This document shows positions 33,171 through 41,384 of a stretch of DNA of 64,000 bases, piece after piece. The notes under the pieces were generated by a model. It had not been told where the DNA came from, ran no database searches, and saw only the letters and a list, made by a program, of their open reading frames with translations. The position numbers were made by a program, and so were the translations under genes. The stretch spans positions 1,567,308-1,631,307 of the forward strand of contig NZ_LMNV01000002.1 in NCBI RefSeq assembly GCF_001423105.1, read 5' to 3'. This DNA comes from Frondihabitans sp. Leaf304 (GTDB taxonomy: Bacteria > Actinomycetota > Actinomycetes > Actinomycetales > Microbacteriaceae). Numbering within the stretch: the stretch's first letter is position 1; the number at the start of each line of letters is the position of its first letter.

Positions 33171-34259
33171 GTGACCTCAGCGACACCTTCACCTGCCGCG
33201 GGCTCCGCACCTTCACCCGACGAGGGCCCTGCCGTGGGCTCCGCTTCGGGCCCGGCCGCGAAGAAGGCCTCCGCCGCAGACGTGGCGCGCCACGCGGGCG
33301 TGTCGATGCAAACCGTTTCGCGTGTCGCCCGCGATCTCGAAAACGTCCAGCCCGCTACCCGTGACCGCGTGCGCGCCTCGATGGTCGAGCTCGGCTACAG
33401 CCCGAACCGTGCGGCCCGCGCCCTCCGTTCGGGCCGATTCCACACCATCGGCGTGATCATGTTCACGCTCTCGTCGTTCGGCAACACGAAGTTCTTGGAG
33501 GCCATCGCCGAGGCCGCGGGTCTGGTCGGCTACACGATCACCCTCCTTCCCGTCTCGCAGCGCACCCGCGGAGAGGTCACCGGCGCCATCGCACGGCTCT
33601 CCGAGCAGGCCGTCGACGGAGTCGTCATCGTCATCGAGGCCGACCTGCTCTCCGAAGACGACGTCGATCTGCCCGCCGACGTGCCGGTCGTGATCATCGA
33701 CTCCAGCCGCCTCAGCGAACGTCCCTTCATCGACACCGACCAAGCCCTCGGCGCCCGGCTGGCCACCCAGCACCTGCTCGACCTCGGCCACGAGACCGTG
33801 TGGCACATCGCCGGGCCGCAGACCTTCTATGCGGCCAGGCGTCGTGAAGCCGCATGGCGCGAGGTGCTCGAGTCGCACGGTCGCGAGGTGCCTCCCCCGT
33901 TCACCGGTGACTGGAGCACAGGATCCGGCTACCGCGCAGGCCTCGAAATCGCCCGCCGCCCCGAGATCACCGCGGTCTTTGTCGCGAACGACGGTATGGC
34001 CCTCGGCCTCCTGCGCGCCTGCCACGAGTTGGGTCGGGACGTGCCGTCGACCCTGAGCATCGTCGGCTTCGACGACATGACCGAGTCGGAGTCGTTCTGG
34101 CCGCCGCTCACGACCATCCACCAGCACTTCGACGAGGTCGGGCGGTCGTCGGTCGCGATGCTCGTGGCGCAGATCGAGCGGACGACGCCGACGCCGGTGA
34201 CGATGGTGCCGGTCGACCTGGTCGTGCGGGCGAGCACGGCGCCACCGCCCGGCGCCTGA
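33171..34259 (+). CDS. LacI-family transcriptional regulator of the galactoside genes
   Basis: This 362-residue repressor has a Pro/Ala/Ser-rich N-terminal extension of about 30 residues, the LacI helix-turn-helix ASAADVARHAGVSMQTVSRVARDLENVQPATRDRV, the hinge helix PNRAARALRSGR and a periplasmic-binding-fold sensor domain. GTG at 33171 has GGAGGAAATC directly upstream. It is divergent from the sugar importer and probably controls it, the GH35 gene and the distant lacZ through the matching operators. Confidence 0.92.
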   Translation: MTSATPSPAAGSAPSPDEGPAVGSASGPAAKKASAADVARHAGVSMQTVSRVARDLENVQPATRDRVRASMVELGYSPNRAARALRSGRFHTIGVIMFTLSSFGNTKFLEAIAEAAGLVGYTITLLPVSQRTRGEVTGAIARLSEQAVDGVVIVIEADLLSEDDVDLPADVPVVIIDSSRLSERPFIDTDQALGARLATQHLLDLGHETVWHIAGPQTFYAARRREAAWREVLESHGREVPPPFTGDWSTGSGYRAGLEIARRPEITAVFVANDGMALGLLRACHELGRDVPSTLSIVGFDDMTESESFWPPLTTIHQHFDEVGRSSVAMLVAQIERTTPTPVTMVPVDLVVRASTAPPPGA

Positions 34260-34285
34260 GCCGCTGCGCTGACCGATCTGGTGCC

Positions 34286-34339
34286 GAGTGCCGCCTAATG
34301 CCGACGGCGGTGGCCCGCACGCGGCATATGGCGGCACTC
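34286..34339. repeat. PD palindromic repeat, copy 4
   Basis: This 54-bp unit begins GAGTGCCGCCTAATGCCG and ends ATGGCGGCACTC, 27 bp past the LacI stop. Confidence 0.85.
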
Positions 34340-34379
34340 GCTGCACGAGCCCGCGGCACCCATGCCCGGCCCGACTCGC

Positions 34380-34433
34380 GAGTGCCGCCTTATGCCAACG
34401 ACAGGCCGCCAGGCGCCGCATAAGGCGGCACTC
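34380..34433. repeat. PD palindromic repeat, copy 5
   Basis: This 54-bp unit begins GAGTGCCGCCTTATGCC and ends GCATAAGGCGGCACTC, giving a longer perfect pairing (GAGTGCCGCCTTATG with CATAAGGCGGCACTC) than other copies. It lies between two converging genes. Confidence 0.85.
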
Positions 34434-34460
34434 GACGGCCCGCCGCGCGAGCAGAACCGG

Positions 34461-35495
34461 TCAGTCGACCTTGGCAGCCGCCGTCTTGATCATGGCGACG
34501 TACTTGTCGAGCGCATACGGCAGGCTCAGCGGCGTGATGACGGTGGAGGCCATCGCGAGCTGCTGGTTGACGTTCGGCACGTACGAGCCGCGCTTCACCG
34601 CCGGGATCGAGGCGTAAAGAGGCTGCTTCTCGATCTGCTTCTGGTTGGCCTCGTCGTTGAACCAGGTGAAGACGATGTCGGTCTTGTCGAGCAGGTTGGC
34701 CTTCTCGAGGCCGATCGTCGAGACGAAGGTACCGGCGGTCTTCGGCAGAGCGGCGGCCGTCTTCTCCTGCGTCAGGCCGAGACCCGCGATGATGTCGACG
34801 CGCGGGTCGCCCTTCTGGTAGATCGACAGCGAGCCCGGCTCGGCGGCATAGATGTAGGTGAAGTTGTACTTCGCGAAGTCGGGGTTCTCAGCGGCCGTCT
34901 TGGCGAGGGTCGTCTTGATGCCGGCGATCTGGTCGGCGGCCTTGTCACTCTCGCCGAGGACCTTGCCGATGATCGTCATCTCGTCGCTCCACGAGGTGCC
35001 CCAGGCCTCACCGGGGTAGGCGACGGTGGGCGCGAGAGCGCTGAGCGTCTTGTACTGCTTGGCAGTGATGCCCGACTGCGGGGCGATGATCACGTCGGGG
35101 TTCAGCTCGGCGAGGGCCGTCATGTCGATGTCGGGGTAGACCGCGAAGGTCTTGGGCAGAGCGTCGCCGCGCTTCTCGATCGCCGAGGTGACCCAGGGGT
35201 AGTTCTTCTCGGAGTCGCCACCCCAGGTGACCTCCTCGATGCCGACAGGAGTGGTGCCGAGCGAGACGACGGTGTCGGCCGCACCCCAGCCGATGGTGAC
35301 GACGCGCTTGGGCTTCGACTCGATGGTCGCGCTGCCGAGGGCCGACTTGATCGTGACCGGGAAGGCGTCAGAGGCCGATGCGCCCGACGTGCTGCCGGAT
35401 CCTGCGTCGGACGACGTGCTGCAGGCCGCGAGGGAGAACGCCAGGGCTGCTGCGGCCACGACGGCGATTCCTCGGCGGAGAAGTTTCTGAGACAA
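34461..35495 (-). CDS. Iron-siderophore ABC transporter substrate-binding lipoprotein
   Basis: This 344-residue FecB/FepB-like protein has a lipoprotein signal ending LAAC, then KPKRVVTIGWGAADTVVSLGTTPVGIEEVTWGG, LNPDVIIAPQSGITAKQYKTLSALAPTVAYPGE and a long linker helix, typical of ferric-siderophore receptors. An iron-regulator box lies 39 bp upstream. No permease or ATPase gene is adjacent, so it must use components encoded elsewhere. Confidence 0.92.
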   Translation of the reverse strand: MSQKLLRRGIAVVAAAALAFSLAACSTSSDAGSGSTSGASASDAFPVTIKSALGSATIESKPKRVVTIGWGAADTVVSLGTTPVGIEEVTWGGDSEKNYPWVTSAIEKRGDALPKTFAVYPDIDMTALAELNPDVIIAPQSGITAKQYKTLSALAPTVAYPGEAWGTSWSDEMTIIGKVLGESDKAADQIAGIKTTLAKTAAENPDFAKYNFTYIYAAEPGSLSIYQKGDPRVDIIAGLGLTQEKTAAALPKTAGTFVSTIGLEKANLLDKTDIVFTWFNDEANQKQIEKQPLYASIPAVKRGSYVPNVNQQLAMASTVITPLSLPYALDKYVAMIKTAAAKVD

Positions 35496-35533
35496 GGGAT
35501 GGTGCCTTTCGGATTGGGTGCCGTGCCACCGTA

Positions 35534-35567
35534 TTAGGTAAGGCTTACTTAGGCAAGCCTGACCTAA
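35534..35567. promoter_or_regulatory. DtxR/IdeR iron box, two overlapping sites
   Basis: TTAGGTAAGGCTTACTTAGG overlaps TTAGGCAAGCCTGACCTAA. Both fit the actinobacterial iron-repressor consensus TTAGGTTAGGCTAACCTAA. They would repress the siderophore-binding protein gene when iron is sufficient. Confidence 0.85.
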
Positions 35568-35570
35568 CGG

Positions 35571-35624
35571 CGTCGAGAGACCCGTGCGCGTCGAGAGACC
35601 CGTGCGCGTCGAGAGCTCCTGGCG
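35571..35624. repeat. 18-bp direct repeats
   Basis: CGTCGAGAGACCCGTGCG occurs twice in succession followed by a third partial copy, between the iron box and the Lrp gene end. Confidence 0.75.
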
Positions 35625-35632
35625 CGAAGGGC

Positions 35633-36103
35633 CTAGCCCCGGCCCGCGACGACGGCCAGCAGCGGCGCCATCCGTCGCGGCACGACCTCGGAGAGCGCGA
35701 TCGTGGTGTTGGTGCGAACGATTCCGCGGATCCTGAGGATCGCCCCCGTCACGCGCCGCAGATCGTCGGTCGACGAGGCGACCACCCGCGCGAGCATGTC
35801 ACTGTCGCCCGTGATCGCGTGGACCTCGACGACCTCGGGCAGCGCGAGGAGGCCCGCGACGGCGTGCTCCTCGTCGGCCTGGCTGATCGCGATCGACACG
35901 AACGCCATCAGCGGGCGACCGAGCGACGCCGGGTCGAGGCGTCGGCTCTGAGCGCCGAGCACTCCGTCGTCGACCAGCCGCCGTCGCCGGGAGTGCACGG
36001 TGGTGCGCGAGATGCCGAGGGCTCGGGCGAGGGCCACGTCAGAGATGTCAGGATCCGAATCCAAGACCTGGATGAGTCGGGCGTCAACAGAATCAATGGT
36101 CAC
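35633..36103 (-). CDS. Lrp/AsnC-family transcriptional regulator
   Basis: This 156-residue protein has an AsnC-type helix-turn-helix (DSVDARLIQVLDSDPDISDVALARALGISRTTVHSRRRRLVDDGVL) and a C-terminal RAM ligand domain (VEVHAITGDSDMLARVVASSTDDLRRVTGAILRIRGIVRTNTTIAL). It is divergent from the YitT-type gene; an inverted repeat between them is a likely binding site. An amino acid is the usual effector. Confidence 0.92.
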   Translation of the reverse strand: MTIDSVDARLIQVLDSDPDISDVALARALGISRTTVHSRRRRLVDDGVLGAQSRRLDPASLGRPLMAFVSIAISQADEEHAVAGLLALPEVVEVHAITGDSDMLARVVASSTDDLRRVTGAILRIRGIVRTNTTIALSEVVPRRMAPLLAVVAGRG

Positions 36104-36133
36104 CTAGGCATTCTGCAGGACGTTGGGCGTTTT

Positions 36134-36170
36134 GCAACTCATTCTGCGCAACAGTGCCCTGGTGAGTTGC
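36134..36170. promoter_or_regulatory. Inverted repeat between Lrp and YitT-type genes
   Basis: GCAACTCA and TGAGTTGC are perfect 8-bp inverted repeats separated by 21 bp, a spacing of about three helical turns suited to an Lrp octamer. Confidence 0.6.
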
Positions 36171-36202
36171 GCGAACATGGCCCGCTACCCAGCATTGAGG
36201 CC

Positions 36203-36859
36203 GTGACCCGGATCCTCGATGCCTCGACCGCCGCCCTCGCCGCGACCCCGCCTGAATCGAGGCACTCCGTGCTCGAAGACGTGATGGGTATCGCGACCGG
36301 CACGCTTGCCGCATCGCTCGGACTCTCTCTGCTCAAGACGGCCGGTGTCGTCACGGGCGGCACCGCCGGGCTCTCGCTGCTGATCAGCTACGCCGCGCCG
36401 ATCCCGTTCGGGGTGCTGTTCTTCGTCGTCAACGCCCCGTTCTTCGTGCTGGCCCTCTGGAAGAAGGGATGGCTGTTCACCCTCAAGACGGCGATCTCGG
36501 TCGCTCTCGTCTCCGTGCTGTCGTCGGTGCACGTCGCCGCCCTCGACGTGTCGAACCTGTCGCCGGTGTACGCGGTGATCGTCGGGAACGTGCTGGCGGG
36601 CCTCGGCATGATCGTGCTGTTCCGGCACGGGGCGAGCCTCGGCGGCTTCAACATCGTCGCCCTGATCGCGCAGGAGCGTCTTGGCTGGCGGGCCGGCTAC
36701 GTGCAGATGGCGTTCGACGTCGCCGTCGTGCTGGCCGCACTCACTGTCGTGCCGGCTTGGCTCGTGCTGCTGTCGGCCGTCGGCGCCGTCGTCATCAACC
36801 TGATGATCGCGCTCAATCACCGGCCCGGGCGCTACTCGGGCGTGCCGCGCTGGAAGTAG
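36203..36859 (+). CDS. YitT-family membrane protein
   Basis: This 218-residue protein has five to six hydrophobic segments with MGIATGTLAASLGLSLLKTAGVVTGGTAGLSLLISYAAPIPFGVLFFVVNAPFFVLALWKKGWLF and later NVLAGLGMIVLFRHGASLGGFNIVAL, matching the YitT/DUF161 transmembrane family. Members may be transporters; the substrate is unknown. The GTG at 36203 has TGAGG upstream. The divergent Lrp regulator suggests an amino-acid-related role. Confidence 0.85.
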   Translation: MTRILDASTAALAATPPESRHSVLEDVMGIATGTLAASLGLSLLKTAGVVTGGTAGLSLLISYAAPIPFGVLFFVVNAPFFVLALWKKGWLFTLKTAISVALVSVLSSVHVAALDVSNLSPVYAVIVGNVLAGLGMIVLFRHGASLGGFNIVALIAQERLGWRAGYVQMAFDVAVVLAALTVVPAWLVLLSAVGAVVINLMIALNHRPGRYSGVPRWK

Positions 36860-36899
36860 GGCGCGGCGCCGACCGCCGGCGAGCGCTAGCGTGACAGCC

Positions 36900-37739
36900 A
36901 TGTCCGACACGTTCGACATCCTGCACCTGAGCGACACCCACCTCGCGGCTGGCGACACCCGCCACTACGGCCAGGTCGATACACGTGAGCAGCTCGACCT
37001 CCTTCTGGCCCGGGCGTCGACGATCGAGCGCCTCGACCTCGTCGCCTGCACCGGCGACCTCTCAGACGACGGGTCACCCGAGTCGTACCGCCACCTCCGC
37101 GACACCGTCGAGCCCTGGGCCGCAGCCCGAGGGGCCCGCGTCGTCTACGCGATGGGCAACCACGACCTCCCGGACGGATTCCGCGAGGTCTTGGCCCCCG
37201 GCGCCTACCCGCTTCGAGGCGTCATCGACGTCGACGGTGTTCGGGTTATCACGCTCGACACGTCGATCCCGGGCAAGGGCTACGGCCGGGTCGGGGCCGA
37301 GCAACTGGCCTGGCTTGCAGACATACTCGCCACGCCCGCCCCACGCGGAACCGTCATCGCCATGCACCACCCGCCAGTCTCCGCCGAGACACCCCTGCTC
37401 GCGGCCCTCGAACTCCAGGATCCGACGGACTTCGCCGCCACCATCACCGGAACCGACGTCCGCCTGGTGCTCGCAGGCCATTACCACCTCGCGCTCCTGG
37501 ACGAGCTCGCGGGGGCCCGCGTCGTCGTCAGCGGCGGCGTCACCAACCAGGCCGACCTGTTCGCTGCGACCGGCACCGAGGGGGCCTTTCGGGGCAGTGC
37601 GGCGAGCGTCGTGAAGCTTCGGGCTGACGGGACCACTCGGATCCTGCCGTTTACCGCCCCCGCCGGCGCCCCGGTCTTCGACCTCGATGCGGCGACTGTG
37701 GCGAGTATCGCGGCGGAGGCCGGTCCAGCGTCGGCGTAG
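36900..37739 (+). CDS. Metallophosphoesterase (CpdA-like)
   Basis: This 279-residue calcineurin-fold enzyme shows all metal motifs: LHLSDTHL, TGDLSDDGSPESY, AMGNHDLP, MHHPPVSAETP and LAGHYHLALL. It resembles 3',5'-cAMP phosphodiesterases of the CpdA group; the exact phosphodiester is not known. A GTG at 36891 is an alternative start. PA and PB repeats follow directly. Confidence 0.9.
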   Translation: MSDTFDILHLSDTHLAAGDTRHYGQVDTREQLDLLLARASTIERLDLVACTGDLSDDGSPESYRHLRDTVEPWAAARGARVVYAMGNHDLPDGFREVLAPGAYPLRGVIDVDGVRVITLDTSIPGKGYGRVGAEQLAWLADILATPAPRGTVIAMHHPPVSAETPLLAALELQDPTDFAATITGTDVRLVLAGHYHLALLDELAGARVVVSGGVTNQADLFAATGTEGAFRGSAASVVKLRADGTTRILPFTAPAGAPVFDLDAATVASIAAEAGPASA

Positions 37740-37744
37740 CGCTT

Positions 37745-37829
37745 GCAAATTTGAAGGAGAAACTGCCGCTCGACCCCGCCGGATCGTGATGTTTACGCTC
37801 ATGCCGATGCGTTTCTCCTTCGAATTTGC
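37745..37829. repeat. PA palindromic repeat, copy 5
   Basis: Left arm GCAAATTTGAAGGAGAAAC and right arm GTTTCTCCTTCGAATTTGC differ by one base in pairing; the core includes CGACCCCGCCGGATCGTGAT. It starts 5 bp past the metallophosphoesterase stop. Confidence 0.88.
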
Positions 37830-37857
37830 AGCCGACGGGCCGCCGCACCTGCTCCTC

Positions 37858-37909
37858 GCCGAGATCGCAGTAGTGGTCGGGTGCAGGCGACCCGAAGTGC
37901 GATCTCGGC
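37858..37909. repeat. PB palindromic repeat
   Basis: This 52-bp element with intact outer arms GCCGAGATCGCA/TGCGATCTCGGC and inner GGTCG/CGACC lies between converging genes, 28 bp after a PA copy. Confidence 0.88.
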
Positions 37910-37943
37910 GGGCCGCACGCGCGCGCCAGCCGCGCCTGGCCGA

Positions 37944-39416
37944 TCAGCGGTCGGCAAAACGGGAGGCGTAAGCACGGCGACTCGTCTTGCCGGCGTCAGA
38001 GCGCACGGGGTCGTGCACCACGTGCACCCGCGAGGGGCGCCGCTCGAGGTCGAGACGCGACCGGGCCCACTCGAGCAGGGCCGAGGGATCCTCGTCCTGG
38101 CCCGCGACATCGACGACGACCTCGATGCGCTGACCGAGGTCGTCGTCGGGCACCCCGAAGGCAACGGCTGACCGCACCGAGGGGTGGCCCTCGACGACGC
38201 GCTCGATGTCGGTCGGAAGCACGTTCACGCCGCCGCGGAGAATGACGTCGTCGGCTCGGTCCGCGATGAACAGGTAGCCGTCGGCGTCGACGTGACCGAG
38301 GTCTCCGAGGGTGTCCCAGCCCTCCGGATCGCGCCGCGACGAGCCGCCGAGGTAGCGGTAGGTCGGCGAGCCCTGGCGTCGCATCCAGATGAGGCCGGTT
38401 GAGCCGACGGGCAGCGAGCGAGACGGGTCGTCCACCGCCCGGATCGACACCTCCGTGCCACCGATCGGGAGACCGACGCTGCCGGGGCGCCCCAGCCACT
38501 CGCCGCCGCGGATCATCACCAGCCCGTTCGACTCGCTGCCCGCGTAGAGCTCGACGAGGGTGTCTGCACCCCCGGGCACAGCCTCGACGAGCCAGGCGAC
38601 GAACGCGCGTTTGAGCTCGGGAGCGCAGGGCGCCCCCAGGTGCAGCACGGTCTCGAGTGGCGACAGGTCGGCCGCGGCACGAACGTCGGCGGGCAGACGC
38701 AGCAGCCGGTGCATCATCGTCGGCACGACCAGCATCCAGGTGACGCGGTGCTGACCAATAGCCGCCAGCACGCGCCGCTCGTCGAACCGCGGCAGGATCA
38801 CGAGCCGTGCCCCGGTGAGTAACGCCCGGAACGAATAGGTGAACGTCGCCGAGTGCACGAGCGGCCCGGCCACGAGGTGCACTCCCCCGAGCGGCAGAAA
38901 AGCGGCGACGGGCTGCGATGCGTCGAGCAGGGCGGGTGCCGTCGCGATCACGATCTTCGGCCGGCCGGTGCTGCCCGAAGAGGTGGGCGCCTTCCACGAC
39001 GCGGCCCAGGCATCGTCGAGCGGCTCGTCCGACAGAGACGGGTCGGGGAGGTGCCCGGCAGCGACCCAGGGAAGAGAAGGATCCGCGGACTCGTACCCGA
39101 CAATCAGCCGAGCCCCCGCCAGCCGCCCGAGCTCGGCCCGCTCCCGCGCGTCGAGCCCCGTCGACACCGGCTGCGGCGTCGCCCCGAGCTTCCAGATCGC
39201 CGCGCACACCACGATCACCTCGACCGTGTTCGGCAGCGAGACGGTGACGAGGTCGTCCTGCCCGACACCGCGCGAGGCGTAGTCGCGCGCGAGACGATTC
39301 GACTCCCCGTCAAGGGCGACCGCTGTCAGCGATCGGTCGTCGTCGATGGCGACGACGCGCTCCGGGTCAGCCTCGGCGAGCGCCGTGATGATCCGTGAGA
39401 TCGACTGCCTGGCCAC
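37944..39416 (-). CDS. AMP-forming acyl-CoA synthetase-like ligase
   Basis: This 490-residue adenylate-forming enzyme has the P-loop-like TSSGSTGRPKIV, LYAGSESN, the hinge region TLGDLGHVDADGYLFIADRADDVILRGGVNVLPTDIE and a C-terminal catalytic Lys in DAGKTSRRAY. It would activate a carboxylate as an acyl-AMP. It lies at the end of the nitrilase operon, its start overlapping the glycosyltransferase gene by about 50 bp, so it is an added member of that cluster. GTG starts at 39416 and 39422 both follow GGAGAGGG; I prefer 39416 for spacing. Confidence 0.85.
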   Translation of the reverse strand: MARQSISRIITALAEADPERVVAIDDDRSLTAVALDGESNRLARDYASRGVGQDDLVTVSLPNTVEVIVVCAAIWKLGATPQPVSTGLDARERAELGRLAGARLIVGYESADPSLPWVAAGHLPDPSLSDEPLDDAWAASWKAPTSSGSTGRPKIVIATAPALLDASQPVAAFLPLGGVHLVAGPLVHSATFTYSFRALLTGARLVILPRFDERRVLAAIGQHRVTWMLVVPTMMHRLLRLPADVRAAADLSPLETVLHLGAPCAPELKRAFVAWLVEAVPGGADTLVELYAGSESNGLVMIRGGEWLGRPGSVGLPIGGTEVSIRAVDDPSRSLPVGSTGLIWMRRQGSPTYRYLGGSSRRDPEGWDTLGDLGHVDADGYLFIADRADDVILRGGVNVLPTDIERVVEGHPSVRSAVAFGVPDDDLGQRIEVVVDVAGQDEDPSALLEWARSRLDLERRPSRVHVVHDPVRSDAGKTSRRAYASRFADR

Positions 39417-40527
39417 GGTCACCGCCCTCTCCGACGCGCGCGTAGAACACCTCGTGGAGCGCGGCGACGTCGTCCCAGTCGTGGCCGGCGGCGAGGGTTC
39501 GCCCGGCTTCGGGATCGGGAGCGGCGCCGTCGAGGGCGGCGGCGAGCTGCTCGGCGATCGCCTCGACATCCGAGGCGTAGAGCACTGTATCGCCGAAGAC
39601 CTCGCGGAGCACGGGCAGATCGCGGGCGACGACCGGCACCGAGGCGGCGAGCGCCTCCATCGCCGCGAGACCGAAGCCCTCCTTGGTCGACACGAAGGCG
39701 AGAGCGGCAGCCCCGGCGACGAGTGGAGCCACATCGGCCTCGTCGAGCACGCCGAGGATGAGGGGGTGGAGGCCGAGCTCCTGCACGCGGGCGTCGAATG
39801 CCTCGCGGTAGGGCCGATAGTCGAACAACGTCTCGCCGCCGCCGAACACAAGCCGCGCCGCCGGGTGCGTGACGCGGAGCCGAGCGAAGGCCTCGATCAG
39901 ATCGAGGCTGCCCTTGCGCGGCTCGATGCCGCCGAGGGCGAGGACGTAGGTGCCGAGATCCGGTGGGAGTGAGTGCGGGCTGGCGGATCCTGCGCTCTGC
40001 CGACGAGCGGAAGCCGCCGTCGCGAACCGGGCCGCGTCGACACCGTTCGGGATCACCGTCGGGGCAAGGCCCCAGCCGTCGTGCACTTCACTGGCGACCG
40101 CCGCCGAGACGCAGATCCGAGCGATCGGGTCGCGGACGGCGCGGTCGTGGCAGGCGATCAGCTCGGACGTCGTGAACTCGTCGAGGTGGTGGATGGTGCG
40201 GATGCAGCGGCCGACCGCGTTGGCCGAGATGCAGTCTTGCGCGTGAACGATGTCGTAGTCGCCCGCCGCCGGCTCGAAGGCCCGGCGCATCTCGACGATG
40301 GATCGCTGGATCCGCTCCCCCACACTCTCGTTGTCGCGCGCCTCGAACGGCACCACGCGAATCGTCACCGCGGGGTCGACGTCGCGGAAGAACACCGTGT
40401 CGCCGCCGCGGCCGAGCGTCCAGACCGTGACGTCGTGCCCGCGTCGGGCGAGCGCCTCGGCGAGGGCCAGCGTGTGCACGACGCCGCCGCGGGGCTTCGT
40501 CGAGTAGGTGACCTGCGCGATGCGCAT
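39367..40527 (-). CDS. MSMEG_0565-family glycosyltransferase
   Basis: This 386-residue GT4-type protein begins MRIAQVTYSTKPRGGVVHTLALAEALARRGHDVTVWTLG and has VIPNGVDAARF, LALGGIEPRKGSLDLIEA and the EX7E motif region STKEGFGLAAMEALAASVPVVA. The N-terminus and neighbours match the MSMEG_0565 family of the nitrogen-starvation (Nit1C) cluster. Its ATG overlaps the stop of the preceding gene (TGATG). The acceptor is unknown. Confidence 0.9.
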   Translation of the reverse strand: MRIAQVTYSTKPRGGVVHTLALAEALARRGHDVTVWTLGRGGDTVFFRDVDPAVTIRVVPFEARDNESVGERIQRSIVEMRRAFEPAAGDYDIVHAQDCISANAVGRCIRTIHHLDEFTTSELIACHDRAVRDPIARICVSAAVASEVHDGWGLAPTVIPNGVDAARFATAASARRQSAGSASPHSLPPDLGTYVLALGGIEPRKGSLDLIEAFARLRVTHPAARLVFGGGETLFDYRPYREAFDARVQELGLHPLILGVLDEADVAPLVAGAAALAFVSTKEGFGLAAMEALAASVPVVARDLPVLREVFGDTVLYASDVEAIAEQLAAALDGAAPDPEAGRTLAAGHDWDDVAALHEVFYARVGEGGDRGQAVDLTDHHGARRG

Positions 40528-41375
40528 CAGGATCCCGCGGCTCGGTAGGCGCTCTCGCGGCGCTGGTCGAGGTGATTCATCGTGCGGCGGGCTCTCGCCA
40601 CGTCGGTCGCAACGTCGGCGGTCGCCACCGCGAGCCCACCTTTTGCCCAGGTCTTCGCGATGATCTCGCCGGCCGGGTCGACGACCTTCGCCTGCCCGAG
40701 AAATCGAAGGCCGCCGAGCACGCCGGTCTGATTCGACGACACCAGGTAGACCTGGTTCTCGGCTGCGCGGGCGCAGTCATAGAGATCGAAGAGGTGGGCC
40801 TGGCGGTCGTTGCGGATCCGATCCGAGCGGTCGGTGACGCTCGCGGGCCAGGCGCTCAGGCAGGCGAGGATCTCGGCGCCGTCGATCGCGAGCGACCGTG
40901 CCGCCTCGGGGAACGTCTTGTCGAAGTCGATCATCATGCCCACCCGGCCGACGGGCGTGTCGAACGAGCCGAACGAGTCGCCCGCGTCGTACGCCTCCGA
41001 TTCGCCGAGCGGCAGGTGCACCTTGCGATGAGAGCCGAGGATCCGGCCGCCCTGCACGCAGACCGCCGAGTTGTAGCGGCGCTCGACGCCGCTCTCCACG
41101 GCCCGCTCGGCCACCCCGAAGCAGACGGTCAGGTCTCCTGCCAGCTCGGCCACCGCCTGCACTTCCGGTCCGTCGATCTCGACCGCGGGCGGCAGCGAGT
41201 CCGGGCCGGGATGCTGCAGGTCGAGGAGGTACCCGCCGAGGGTCGCGTCGGGCAGCACGAGAAGGTCGACGCCGCGGTCGCGCGCCTGGTCGAGGATGCC
41301 CGGCAGCTTCTGCAGGGTTCGCCCGACGTCTCGACCGAAGTGCGCGGCCACCGCCCCCATCGTGATGCTGCCCAT
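40527..41375 (-). CDS. Nitrilase-superfamily homologue lacking catalytic Cys
   Basis: This 282-residue carbon-nitrogen hydrolase homologue aligns along its length with the nitrilase at 42999 (YNSAVC, GSHRKVHLPLGE, FDTPVGRVG, DKTFPEAARSLAIDGAEI, SSNQTGVLGGLRFLGQAKVVDPAGEI). The triad Lys is kept (RKVH), but the Glu of LPEA is Asp (LPDA) and the nucleophile Cys of GLQICYDKAF is Asp (GMMIDFDKTF, codon near 40926-40928). It is therefore probably not a hydrolase. It sits in the operon between the flavoprotein and glycosyltransferase genes with 9 bp and 1-bp-overlap junctions, implying a retained structural or binding role. Confidence 0.88.
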   Translation of the reverse strand: MGSITMGAVAAHFGRDVGRTLQKLPGILDQARDRGVDLLVLPDATLGGYLLDLQHPGPDSLPPAVEIDGPEVQAVAELAGDLTVCFGVAERAVESGVERRYNSAVCVQGGRILGSHRKVHLPLGESEAYDAGDSFGSFDTPVGRVGMMIDFDKTFPEAARSLAIDGAEILACLSAWPASVTDRSDRIRNDRQAHLFDLYDCARAAENQVYLVSSNQTGVLGGLRFLGQAKVVDPAGEIIAKTWAKGGLAVATADVATDVARARRTMNHLDQRRESAYRAAGS

Positions 41376-41384
41376 GCCCCGAGG

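Noticed and set aside
37788..37804. ATGTTTACGCTCATGCC resembling the lacZ operator
   Set aside because: It lies within the core of PA copy 5, lacks the AA of the right half-site and is not in a promoter. I treat it as chance similarity.
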